From: an uncultured Bacteroidota bacterium
GTDB lineage: Bacteria > Bacteroidota > Bacteroidia > 2-12-FULL-35-15
NCBI GenBank assembly: GCA_903889605.1
Contig: CAISYK010000889.1
Coordinates: 1-6,315, forward strand
DNA length: 6,315 nt
Reading direction: 5' to 3'
The number at the start of each line of letters is the position of its first letter. Position 1 is the first letter of the stretch. A program made the position numbers and the translations under genes. Under the pieces are notes generated by a model. That model did no database searches. It was not told the origin of the DNA and was given only the letters and a program-made list of their open reading frames with translations. Shown piece by piece: positions 1 through 6,152 of the stretch.

Positions 1-926
1 GCTGAATGGCTCGAAATTAAAGGAATAAGGTCATTAGGGTAAAGTTTATTGTGGTTTGAAACATATTTGAAATAATGAATCCTTGATTTTACACTCATGT
101 GGCGCGTGTCTATTAAAATTCTTTTCCCATTTTTTGTTGAAAGCAGCTCTTCTAATACGAATAAGCCAATCTCGGAAAAGCCGGTATTAAGTCCTTTGTT
201 TTGGTCGCAGGCAATATTTGCAGGAGATGGTAAGGTTGTAGCATGGCCGCATAATTGATTCCAAAAATGATGAGCGAATGTTATAAAAAACGGCGGATGC
301 TCCCATTTTTTTACGGCATTTATATTGTTCCTTAATATTTGTTTTAATTCTTCGAATGGAATGTTTTCGGAAGTCTCAGTCCCGCTTCCGAAAACATGTG
401 CACCTTCAATAGTTACAATAACATTTATACTTGTGTCGCTGTTTTTTAATGACTTTTCAAGCTCAGTATAATTAGATGCAACTTTATAGGAGTATTTACC
501 GCAAGGTGAAGCGCCTTGATTTTTTACTAAAAAATTGTATTGTTCATTCAGCTCAGTGAAATAGTCCTGTCCTTTTTTAAAATTATCGAACTGTTTAGTC
601 GAAATGCCTGAGGCGGTTACAGCTAATGTTTTCGCCGCGTTTTTACCAATTATTGATTCAGTAACTTTTTTAAAATTAATAAACCCCCTTTCAATAGGAT
701 AAAGCGAATCGAAAATTACCCGGGCTTTTCCATCAATACAATTATAAAAGTTGGATTGAGATAATTTTGAAACAGCCTTGGATTGCTTCCAGGCCCATCT
801 GCCTAAAACAGAATCAATAACATCGTTTTTTGTACAATCCCAAATATTCTTTTTATCTCCATTCGGAGTGGTGTGATATGCTCTCATTGTCGGATGACAA
901 TGAATATCTACGAAAAATTCCTGCAT
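1..926 (-). CDS. Divergent peptidase M19 (renal dipeptidase-like) metallohydrolase, C-terminus cut by window edge
   Basis: This is an open frame of 308 codons with no stop before the left edge. An in-frame TAA lies two codons before the ATG at 926, and a metal motif follows at once, so this start is firm. The order of motifs fits the membrane dipeptidase (M19) family of the amidohydrolase fold: DIHCH (residues 7-11), TIEGAH (172-177, Glu174 as the likely bridging ligand), FITFAHHFWN (214-223), GFSEIG (249-254), ILIDTRH (270-276) and LISSHS (303-308). M19 enzymes hydrolyse dipeptides or similar amides with two zinc ions. Oddities are HxH in place of the usual HxD, and about 163 residues between the first motif and Glu174, against about 105 in renal dipeptidase as I recall it. 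There is no signal peptide, so it should be cytoplasmic. Substrate is unknown. Family assignment is by motif reading; activity is inferred. Confidence 0.8.
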   Translation of the reverse strand, partial: MQEFFVDIHCHPTMRAYHTTPNGDKKNIWDCTKNDVIDSVLGRWAWKQSKAVSKLSQSNFYNCIDGKARVIFDSLYPIERGFINFKKVTESIIGKNAAKTLAVTASGISTKQFDNFKKGQDYFTELNEQYNFLVKNQGASPCGKYSYKVASNYTELEKSLKNSDTSINVIVTIEGAHVFGSGTETSENIPFEELKQILRNNINAVKKWEHPPFFITFAHHFWNQLCGHATTLPSPANIACDQNKGLNTGFSEIGLFVLEELLSTKNGKRILIDTRHMSVKSRIHYFKYVSNHNKLYPNDLIPLISSHS

Positions 927-1062
927 TATTTAGATTTGTTTATTTGTGTTATTCTTTTTAGAAATTATTTAAGAAAAAGTTCGGATGCAAAAAAACGGAA
1001 TTGCGGATTTTTATGTCAGTTGCTCGGGCTCAAATAAATCAAATGATAAAAATTCAGACATA

Positions 1063-1887
1063 TTAATTTGTTTTTTCAAACACCATCTTTTTAAATTGCT
1101 GCTGATCTGGAGTCAAAATTAATTTATCATTGTTGTGTATTGTAAACTTCATAAGTTTTGTAAGTTTAGTAATGCTTTCAGGAAGTGCGGTAATCTGGTT
1201 GCCATCTAATAAAAGCGTTGTAAGGTTAGTAAGATTACCAATGCTCTCAGGTAAAGCAGTAATTTGGTTGGAATTTAAATAAAGAGTTGTCAGAGAAGGC
1301 AGCTTGGTTATACACTCCGGTACTGTCGTGAATTGGTTGGAGTTTAAGTGCAGTGTTGTAAGGTTTTTAAGCTTAGTAATACTCTCAGGTAGCGTTGTCA
1401 GTTGATTGTTAAAAATTGTAAGCGTTGTAAGGCTTGGCAGTGCTGTAATAACTTCGGGAAACACATTGAAATTGTTGGAAGTTATACCAAGCTCTTTAAG
1501 ATTAATAAGTTTACTAAAACTTTCGGGCAGTTTGCTGAGATGGTTGGTATTTAAAGAAAGTTTTTCTAGTTTAGTTAGTTTACCAATATCTTCAGGCAGT
1601 TCGGTTAACTGGTTGGAATTTAAAAACAATTCTGTAAGATTGGTAAGTTTTGTAATGTTTTTTGGTAATACTGCAATTTGATTCAAGCCTAATTCAAGGT
1701 TGGTGAGATTTGTAAGCAAGCCGATGCTGTCATTTAGAATAGTAATGTCACTTGAATATAAACTAAGAAAATAAACCTTCTTTGGGTCTTTAAGAGCTTC
1801 GCTCATCGAATAGTATCTTTCATCTTTTTGTCCGTAGATGCGGAGAGTAATAAAAAGAATTAACAGAGATAAAATTAATTTTTTCAT
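1063..1887 (-). CDS. Secreted leucine-rich repeat protein
   Basis: The 274-residue product has a basic, hydrophobic N-terminus (MKKLILSLLILF...) ending near IYG-Q20, which looks like a signal peptidase I site; no lipobox cysteine is present. Residues 28-54 form a cap ('MSEALKDPKKVYFLSL') of the kind often seen in Bacteroidota LRR proteins. Eight 23-residue repeats run from residue 55 to 238, with a ninth weaker one to 261 and a short charged tail. The repeat consensus is ITKLxxLTxLxLNSNQITxLPES, with the Asn at position 15 kept in every unit. LRR solenoids bind proteins, so a surface or periplasmic binding role is inferred; the ligand is unknown. A longer frame could start at 1935, but those 16 extra residues overlap promoter-like boxes and precede the signal peptide, so the ATG at 1887 is chosen. 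No catalytic domain or T9SS sorting tail is visible. Confidence 0.88.
   Translation of the reverse strand: MKKLILSLLILFITLRIYGQKDERYYSMSEALKDPKKVYFLSLYSSDITILNDSIGLLTNLTNLELGLNQIAVLPKNITKLTNLTELFLNSNQLTELPEDIGKLTKLEKLSLNTNHLSKLPESFSKLINLKELGITSNNFNVFPEVITALPSLTTLTIFNNQLTTLPESITKLKNLTTLHLNSNQFTTVPECITKLPSLTTLYLNSNQITALPESIGNLTNLTTLLLDGNQITALPESITKLTKLMKFTIHNNDKLILTPDQQQFKKMVFEKTN
1105..1725 (-). repeat. LRR-encoding tandem repeat, 69-base period, 9 units
   Basis: Nine consecutive 69-base units encode 23-residue leucine-rich repeats; eight are complete matches and the last (1105-1173) is degenerate. The units are diverged in DNA but keep the Leu, Asn and LPE positions. The closest pairs by eye are the fifth unit with the seventh and the seventh with the eighth, which suggests growth by internal duplication. 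Confidence 0.85.
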
Positions 1888-1902
1888 ATGGGTTTCTTTT
1901 AA

Positions 1903-1936
1903 CAAATTTAATTTATCAAAGATAATAAAAATCAAA
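1903..1936 (-). promoter_or_regulatory. Candidate Bacteroidota-type promoter for the LRR gene
   Basis: On the minus strand, TAAATTTG (1910-1903) matches the -7 consensus TAnnTTTG exactly, and TTTG at 1936-1933 sits 22 bases upstream as a possible -33 element. A second exact match, TATCTTTG, lies at 1924-1917 but has no clear -33 partner. Either would give a short leader before the ATG at 1887. In AT-rich DNA such matches also arise by chance. Confidence 0.45.
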
Positions 1937-2033
1937 TTGTTTACCTGGGAAACTGTTTTTTATTCAATTTAATAACAATTGTAAATATTTTTTCCGCATT
2001 ATGGTTAAAATTTAAAATACTGGGTTCAATATA

Positions 2034-2288
2034 TTAACCGTTTTTAATCTTTAAAAATAAAATTGTTAGAGCTGAAATTAATGTAATAACATTCGCTATG
2101 ATTATAGGGGTGTCGTTTACCAATATTCCATAAGCTATCCAAAGCATTATTCCTATGGTGAAAATAATGTACATTACAAGTGAAATCCCTTTCGTATCAC
2201 GGGTTTTAATTATTTGTATTACTTGAGGTACAAAGGCTGATGTAGTTCCTGCAGCTGCTAATAATCCTATTGAAGTTGTTAAATTCAT
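2034..2288 (-). CDS. SemiSWEET family sugar transporter (PQ-loop, MtN3-like)
   Basis: The 84-residue product has three predicted membrane helices, roughly residues 5-25, 37-57 and 60-80, the size and layout of bacterial SemiSWEETs, which work as homodimers and move small sugars down their gradient across the inner membrane. The PQ motif is at residues 21-22 (FVPQVIQIIKTRDTKGIS). Trp50 and Asn66 have the same spacing as the substrate-binding Trp48 and Asn64 that I recall for the Leptospira biflexa protein, and the flanking text (LWIAYGILVNDTPIIIANVITL begins at 49) is very close to it. A GTG at 2291 directly precedes the ATG at 2288; I prefer the ATG. Upstream on the minus strand is an imperfect -7 box, TAACTTTA (2315-2308), about 20 bases before the start. 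Its substrate cannot be read from the sequence, and no sugar-metabolism gene is adjacent. Confidence 0.92.
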   Translation of the reverse strand: MNLTTSIGLLAAAGTTSAFVPQVIQIIKTRDTKGISLVMYIIFTIGIMLWIAYGILVNDTPIIIANVITLISALTILFLKIKNG

Positions 2289-2345
2289 CACGATTTATAT
2301 TTTATTGTAAAGTTAATGAATTGCAGATTATTGAACTAATAAATG

Positions 2346-2377
2346 TTGTTGGATGTATCGACTTTTAGTTAATTTTG
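2346..2377 (+). promoter_or_regulatory. Bacteroidota-type promoter for the OmpA-like gene
   Basis: TAATTTTG (2370-2377) is an exact match to the -7 consensus TAnnTTTG. Two overlapping TTG choices for the -33 element lie at 2346-2348 and 2349-2351, giving spacers of 21 or 18 bases. Only 10 bases separate the box from the ATG at 2388, so the transcript leader would be very short. Confidence 0.6.
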
Positions 2378-2387
2378 TGGAAATACT

Positions 2388-3059
2388 ATGGCAATGAATC
2401 ATTTGCGTTTTTTGTTACTGTTTCTGATAGTCGGGCAATCATTTTTATTTGCTCAAAAAGATACTATTAGAAAAAGTTTTAAACCTTATGGCTTGATTGA
2501 TGCAGCCCCTATAGCTGTTAATATTGGTGATTTTAAACCCGATGTAAATGTTACTATACAAACATATGATTCAATTTCCAACCTTCCTGCTGCTTCCCAA
2601 TTTTGCTATTATACTTTCGGAGATACTGTTTTAAATAAAACTGAAGGAAAAGAAGTTTCTTTAACCGCAAAAAGAAATGGAAAAATAATTATTGTTTCAA
2701 ATGTGCCGGGATATATATGGCATGCCCAAATGTTGGATATTCATGAGGCGGATACATCTTTCGTTTTGAAATTTATCAAATTCAGGAAAGGTGATATTAT
2801 TACAAAACAGTTTATTGATATTAATTCGACTGATAATAAATTTGAATCTTTTTTTTACCCTGATTTGATTGGATTACATGAGTTTTTAAAATTGAATCCA
2901 GGTGTGAAAATTCAGATGACTGTTTGTTCGAAATTGGAAGAGAAAATTTTTGCCGATTTGTTAAAAAAATGCGGCAAAAATCAGTTTCACCTTAAAAGAT
3001 GCTCGAAGCAAATGAAAGCAAATTTTGGAACTATTACTATAAAAATTCTGCATATCTAA
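2388..3059 (+). CDS. Secreted protein with a degenerate OmpA-like C-terminal region
   Basis: The 223-residue product begins with a signal peptide ending at FA-Q (cleavage after about Ala22); ATG at 2394 is an equally possible start, two codons later. Residues 50-130 look like a beta-rich regulatory-type domain, with 'SNVPGYIWHAQMLDI' (104-118) resembling the GY strand of such domains. Residues 130-175 follow the pattern that leads into OmpA-like domains in Bacteroidota: 'FIKFRKGD', 'QFIDINST', then 'PDLIGLHEFLKLNPGVKIQM' (158-177). After this, where a true OmpA domain has the GHTD loop and an arginine-rich helix that grip peptidoglycan, the sequence reads TVCSKLEEKIF, so the key Asp and Arg are missing. 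The end, GTITIKIL, matches the last strand. I infer an envelope protein that has lost peptidoglycan binding or never had it. Its role is unknown. It is not strongly linked to tolC, which has its own promoter-like box. Confidence 0.72.
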   Translation: MAMNHLRFLLLFLIVGQSFLFAQKDTIRKSFKPYGLIDAAPIAVNIGDFKPDVNVTIQTYDSISNLPAASQFCYYTFGDTVLNKTEGKEVSLTAKRNGKIIIVSNVPGYIWHAQMLDIHEADTSFVLKFIKFRKGDIITKQFIDINSTDNKFESFFYPDLIGLHEFLKLNPGVKIQMTVCSKLEEKIFADLLKKCGKNQFHLKRCSKQMKANFGTITIKILHI

Positions 3060-3095
3060 TTCTGTTTTTAATGGTTATACATTCAAATCTATGTT

Positions 3096-3103
3096 TACCT
3101 TTG
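3096..3103 (+). promoter_or_regulatory. -7 promoter box directly before tolC start
   Basis: TACCTTTG is an exact match to the Bacteroidota -7 consensus TAnnTTTG. It ends only five bases before the ATG at 3109, so transcription would begin at or within a base or two of the start codon. The -33 element is weak (TGG at 3072-3074 is the best spaced). The box also argues against the alternative start at 3091, which would lie upstream of it. Confidence 0.6.
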
Positions 3104-3108
3104 CATCC

Positions 3109-4557
3109 ATGAAAATAAAAAAACTATATATTATCTTCGTTTTATTTTTGTTGGGTTCGATATCAATATTTGCTCAGGATGCTGCAAAAATATTACCGCC
3201 AATGACGTTGGAAGCGTGCATCGATTATGCCCTAAAAAATAATGTTCAAATAAAACAATCCGAATTAAATACTGAATTATCAAAAATTACTCTGACTCAA
3301 AGTCAGGCTGATTTATTACCATCCTTAAACGGCAATGTTTCGCATTCTTATAATTATGGCCGTACTATCGACCGCTTTACCAATGAATTTGCCACACAAG
3401 GGGTGCTTTCACAAAACCTTTCACTTAGCAGCGACATAACTATATTCAATGGTTTACAAATGATAAACACTATTAAGCAGAATCAATTCGGATATTTGGC
3501 AAGTAAATTTGATGTGGATAAAATAAAAAACGATATTTCGTTAAACATTGCTTCTGCTTATCTGCAGATACTTTATGCTCTCGAAACTGTTGATAATGCG
3601 CGTAACCAAATTGGAATAACAACATCTCAGGTGGAACGCACTAAAAAATTAGTTGACGCAGGCGCTTCCGCTAAAGGAACTTTACTTGATATTCAAGCTC
3701 AGTTAGCCTTGGAAGAATTAAATTTTACTAATGCTCAAAATCAGTTAGATATTTCATATTTGTCACTCACGCAATTGCTGAACATATCTGCTGCCGAAGG
3801 GGTTAGTATAGTAAAGCCTGATTTGGCGGTTGGAAATGAAATATTGCTTACCTCAACTGCAAATCAAATTTATAATACTGCAATTACTAATTTGCCGGAA
3901 ATAAAAAGTGCAGAATATAATGTAAAAAAATGTGAAAAAACTGTGGATGTGGCCTGGGGAGGATTAAGTCCTCGTTTAGCATTAAGCGCGGCGTATGGTA
4001 CAGGTTACTCCGGATTAAGCAGACAAATTGTTACGCCTCCTGTTTATGAGGGATATGCTGCCGATGGAAGCGTAACTACCGGCGGAGACTTAGTATACTC
4101 ACCTTATTTTTCAAATCCGGTTACTGAAAAAATTCCTTTTATGGATCAGTATAAAAATAATGTAAATAAATCTTTCGGACTTTTTTTAACTGTACCAATA
4201 TTTAATCGGTTACAAACAAAATCGGCTATTGATCGGGCTCATATTCAAAAATTAAATGCCGACTTAATGGTTGAATCGGCTAAACTGCAGGTACAAAAGA
4301 ATATTCAGCAAGCTTATGCTGATGCTAACGGCGGACTGAAAAAATATAATTCTTCTTTAAAAACTGTTGATGCTATGAAGGAATCTTTTAAATACACTGA
4401 GCAAAAATTTAATGTTGGTATGGTAAATACTAACGATTATAATGATTCAAAAAATAAATTAGCAAAAGCCGAAAGTGATTTATTACAGGCGAAATATGAA
4501 TTTGTTTTTAAAACGAAAGTGCTTGATTTTTACCAGGGAAAACCTTTGAAATTTTAG
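3109..4557 (+). CDS. TolC-family outer membrane efflux protein
   Basis: The 482-residue product is a trimeric outer membrane channel with a long periplasmic alpha-helical tunnel, which gives an exit duct to efflux or type I secretion pumps. It starts with a signal peptide (MKIKKLYIIF...SIFA, cleavage near residue 22). The two halves of the OEP fold are visible: the first begins at LEACIDYALKNN (34-45), the second at LPEIKSAEYNVKKCEK (262-277). Long amphipathic helices with many Gln, Asn and Ala fill most of each half, and the barrel strands fall near 'SLSSDITIFNG' and 'SFGLFLTVPIFNR'. The C-terminal 'GMVNTNDYNDSKNKL' (from 437) and 'FYQGKP' tail are usual in Bacteroidota members. A frame start at 3091 is possible but overlaps the promoter box and adds residues before the signal peptide, so 3109 is used. 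The adaptor gene follows after 141 bases and is the likely partner. Cargo is unknown. Confidence 0.95.
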   Translation: MKIKKLYIIFVLFLLGSISIFAQDAAKILPPMTLEACIDYALKNNVQIKQSELNTELSKITLTQSQADLLPSLNGNVSHSYNYGRTIDRFTNEFATQGVLSQNLSLSSDITIFNGLQMINTIKQNQFGYLASKFDVDKIKNDISLNIASAYLQILYALETVDNARNQIGITTSQVERTKKLVDAGASAKGTLLDIQAQLALEELNFTNAQNQLDISYLSLTQLLNISAAEGVSIVKPDLAVGNEILLTSTANQIYNTAITNLPEIKSAEYNVKKCEKTVDVAWGGLSPRLALSAAYGTGYSGLSRQIVTPPVYEGYAADGSVTTGGDLVYSPYFSNPVTEKIPFMDQYKNNVNKSFGLFLTVPIFNRLQTKSAIDRAHIQKLNADLMVESAKLQVQKNIQQAYADANGGLKKYNSSLKTVDAMKESFKYTEQKFNVGMVNTNDYNDSKNKLAKAESDLLQAKYEFVFKTKVLDFYQGKPLKF

Positions 4558-4662
4558 GACATAAAACTCATATGCTTAATTCTCTGCCTCAATGGGAAAT
4601 GGTCGGAGATGATAAGCTGACAGGTAAAGTAATTATAAACAATTTAACACATGCCCAGAAAG

Positions 4663-4679
4663 CCTCCCATTCATGGAGG
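4663..4679 (+). other. Small GC-rich hairpin between tolC and the adaptor gene
   Basis: CCTCC (4663-4667) can pair with GGAGG (4675-4679) around a seven-base loop. An alternative, longer-range pairing joins AGCCT (4661-4665) to AGGCT (4685-4689), and the two exclude each other. No T-run follows, so it does not look like a terminator. The GGAGG is about 19 bases before the adaptor ATG, too far for a normal Shine-Dalgarno role. Function is not established; it may be chance. Confidence 0.3.
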
Positions 4680-4698
4680 ATGAAAGGCTCTATATTTT

Positions 4699-6066
4699 AT
4701 GAAAAAAATAATTTGGATTATTATTGCTGGAGTTTTGATTTTAATCGGCGTTTCCACATTTAAAAAATTTTCTAAAAGCAAGGCAATAGATGTTACTGCG
4801 GAGGCCGCTAAAAAAAGGAATATTGTTGAAACTGTTTCGGCCAATGGTAAAATTCAGCCCGAAGTAGAAGTGAAAATAAGTTCCGATGTATCTGGTGAGA
4901 TAGTTGAACTGGTTGTGAAAGAAGGAGACCATGTGAAAAAGGGCGACATATTATGCAAAATAAATCCTCTGATATATGAATCCAATCTTTCTCGAATGGC
5001 TGCATTACTGAATGGTGCTAAAGCTAATTTATCCAATTCTAAAGCACGTTTAGAGCAGGTGAAAGCCTCGTTTGTAAATCTGGAAGCGTCTTATCAGCGC
5101 AATAAAAAATTACTTGAACAAGGCGCTGTTTCTCAGTCAGAGTTTGATATAGTTAAAGCCGCTTACGATGGTGCTGCTGCTGACGTAAAGGGTGCCGAAG
5201 AAAATGTAAATGCCGCCGATTTTAATGTTAAAAGTAATGAAGCTTCATTAAAAGAAGCCAGCGATAATCTTGCCAAAACAACAATATTCTCCCCTGTTAA
5301 CGGTACTGTTTCAAAATTAAATAAAGAAAAAGGTGAACGTGTTGTTGGTACAGCACAATTTGAAGGTACTGAAATTATGCGGCTTGCTAACTTGAACGAA
5401 ATGGAGGTTAGTGTTGATGTTAATGAAAATGATATTGTCCGTGTGCATAATGGTGATACAACTTTAATTGAAGTTGATGCATATATTGATAGGAAATTTA
5501 AAGGTGTTGTTACTGAAATTGCAAACTCTGCCAATACTACTGGGGTTACAGCCGAACAAGTTACAAACTTTACTGTTAAGATCAGAATATTGCAGGAGTC
5601 ATACCAGGATTTAGTAAATGCGGATAAAAACAGCGCACCTTTCCGTCCGGGAATGAGTGCAACTGTGGATATTCAAACAAAAGAAGCAAAAAATATTATG
5701 ACTGTTCCAATTCAATCTGTTACCACTCGTACCGACAGCTCTGCGTTTAAAGGAAAAGAAATGAAAAGTGACGAGGAAGACGAACAGGGAATTGTAGTTA
5801 ATAATGCAGCTGCCGATGATAATAAAGCCTTGAAAGAAGGTTTAAAAGTGGAAGAGTGCGTCTTTGTATATAGTGATGGTAAAGCAAAAATGGTGAAGGT
5901 TAAAACCGGAATTCAGGATGGTAATTTCATTGAAATAAAAGTAGGGGTGAAAGAAGGGGATGAAGTGATTTCTGGACCGTACAGCGCAATTGCAAAACAA
6001 TTGAAAGAGGGTACTGAAATTAAGAAAGTAGATAAATCTGAATTGTTCAGCGGTACTAAAAAATAA
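4699..6066 (+). CDS. MacA/HlyD-type periplasmic adaptor subunit of a tripartite efflux system
   Basis: The 455-residue adaptor links an inner-membrane pump to a TolC channel. One N-terminal membrane helix (about residues 4-20, IIWIIIAGVLILIG) anchors it in the inner membrane with the rest in the periplasm. The domain order is standard: first half of the lipoyl-like domain (55-90, with VSGEIVELVVKEGDHVKKG at 64-82), a long alpha hairpin (about 95-193) that contacts TolC, second lipoyl half (195-215, IFSPVNGTVSKLNKEKGERV), beta-barrel (232-330, ending FRPGMSATV) and membrane-proximal domain (to about 440). An acidic insert (354-363, EMKSDEEDEQ) precedes the last domain. Length and motifs are closer to MacA-like than to RND AcrA-like adaptors, by eye. 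An in-frame TGA at 4681 makes the ATG at 4699 the earliest start. It probably shares the tolC transcript. No pump gene is adjacent, so the transported compound cannot be named. Confidence 0.93.
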   Translation: MKKIIWIIIAGVLILIGVSTFKKFSKSKAIDVTAEAAKKRNIVETVSANGKIQPEVEVKISSDVSGEIVELVVKEGDHVKKGDILCKINPLIYESNLSRMAALLNGAKANLSNSKARLEQVKASFVNLEASYQRNKKLLEQGAVSQSEFDIVKAAYDGAAADVKGAEENVNAADFNVKSNEASLKEASDNLAKTTIFSPVNGTVSKLNKEKGERVVGTAQFEGTEIMRLANLNEMEVSVDVNENDIVRVHNGDTTLIEVDAYIDRKFKGVVTEIANSANTTGVTAEQVTNFTVKIRILQESYQDLVNADKNSAPFRPGMSATVDIQTKEAKNIMTVPIQSVTTRTDSSAFKGKEMKSDEEDEQGIVVNNAAADDNKALKEGLKVEECVFVYSDGKAKMVKVKTGIQDGNFIEIKVGVKEGDEVISGPYSAIAKQLKEGTEIKKVDKSELFSGTKK

Positions 6067-6079
6067 GTTGTCTTTATGT

Positions 6080-6145
6080 AATTTGAAAATATAAAAGAGA
6101 CTATGCTTCATTTACTCATTTTCAAATTTGCTCATTTTCAAATTT
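6080..6145 (+). repeat. AT-rich tandem repeat with an inverted copy, upstream of tsaB
   Basis: The 15-base block CTCATTTTCAAATTT occurs at 6115-6129 and again at 6131-6145, a period of 16. Its core ATTTTCAAATT has an exact reverse complement, AATTTGAAAAT, at 6080-6090, so either copy could form an 11-base-pair stem with it. This fills most of the 86-base gap. It could end transcription of the adaptor gene, contribute a promoter for tsaB (CAAATTTG at 6123-6130 is one base from TAnnTTTG), or be an interspersed intergenic repeat. Confidence 0.7.
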
Positions 6146-6152
6146 CTAAATA

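Noticed and set aside
927..1062. Possible terminator or regulatory RNA between the LRR gene and the dipeptidase-like gene
   Set aside because: The best inverted repeats (TATGTC with GACATA, and A-run with T-run around the GC-poor centre) are short or mismatched, and no stable stem followed by a T-run is present. The nearest -7-like box is imperfect.
1406..1681. A 91-residue open frame on the plus strand inside the LRR gene
   Set aside because: It is antisense to the repeat region; its regular pattern comes from the 69-base periodicity of the LRR gene, and it has no start context or family resemblance.
1937..2033. ACAATTGT palindrome near 1975-1982 as an operator or terminator
   Set aside because: An eight-base AT-rich palindrome is expected by chance at this base composition, and it is not positioned against a promoter box.
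4572..4763. A 63-residue open frame starting in the tolC-adaptor spacer
   Set aside because: Its last third overlaps the adaptor gene out of frame, the peptide has no recognisable pattern, and no start signals are visible. It is kept only as a remote chance of a small leader peptide.
5163..5534. A 123-residue minus-strand frame inside the adaptor gene
   Set aside because: It is the reverse shadow of the Ala/Glu/Lys-rich hairpin and barrel region and looks low in complexity; the plus-strand protein is clearly the real product.
5842..6111. An 89-residue minus-strand frame across the end of the adaptor gene
   Set aside because: Phe- and His-rich composition is typical of antisense reading of Lys/Glu-rich coding sequence; no domain is recognisable.
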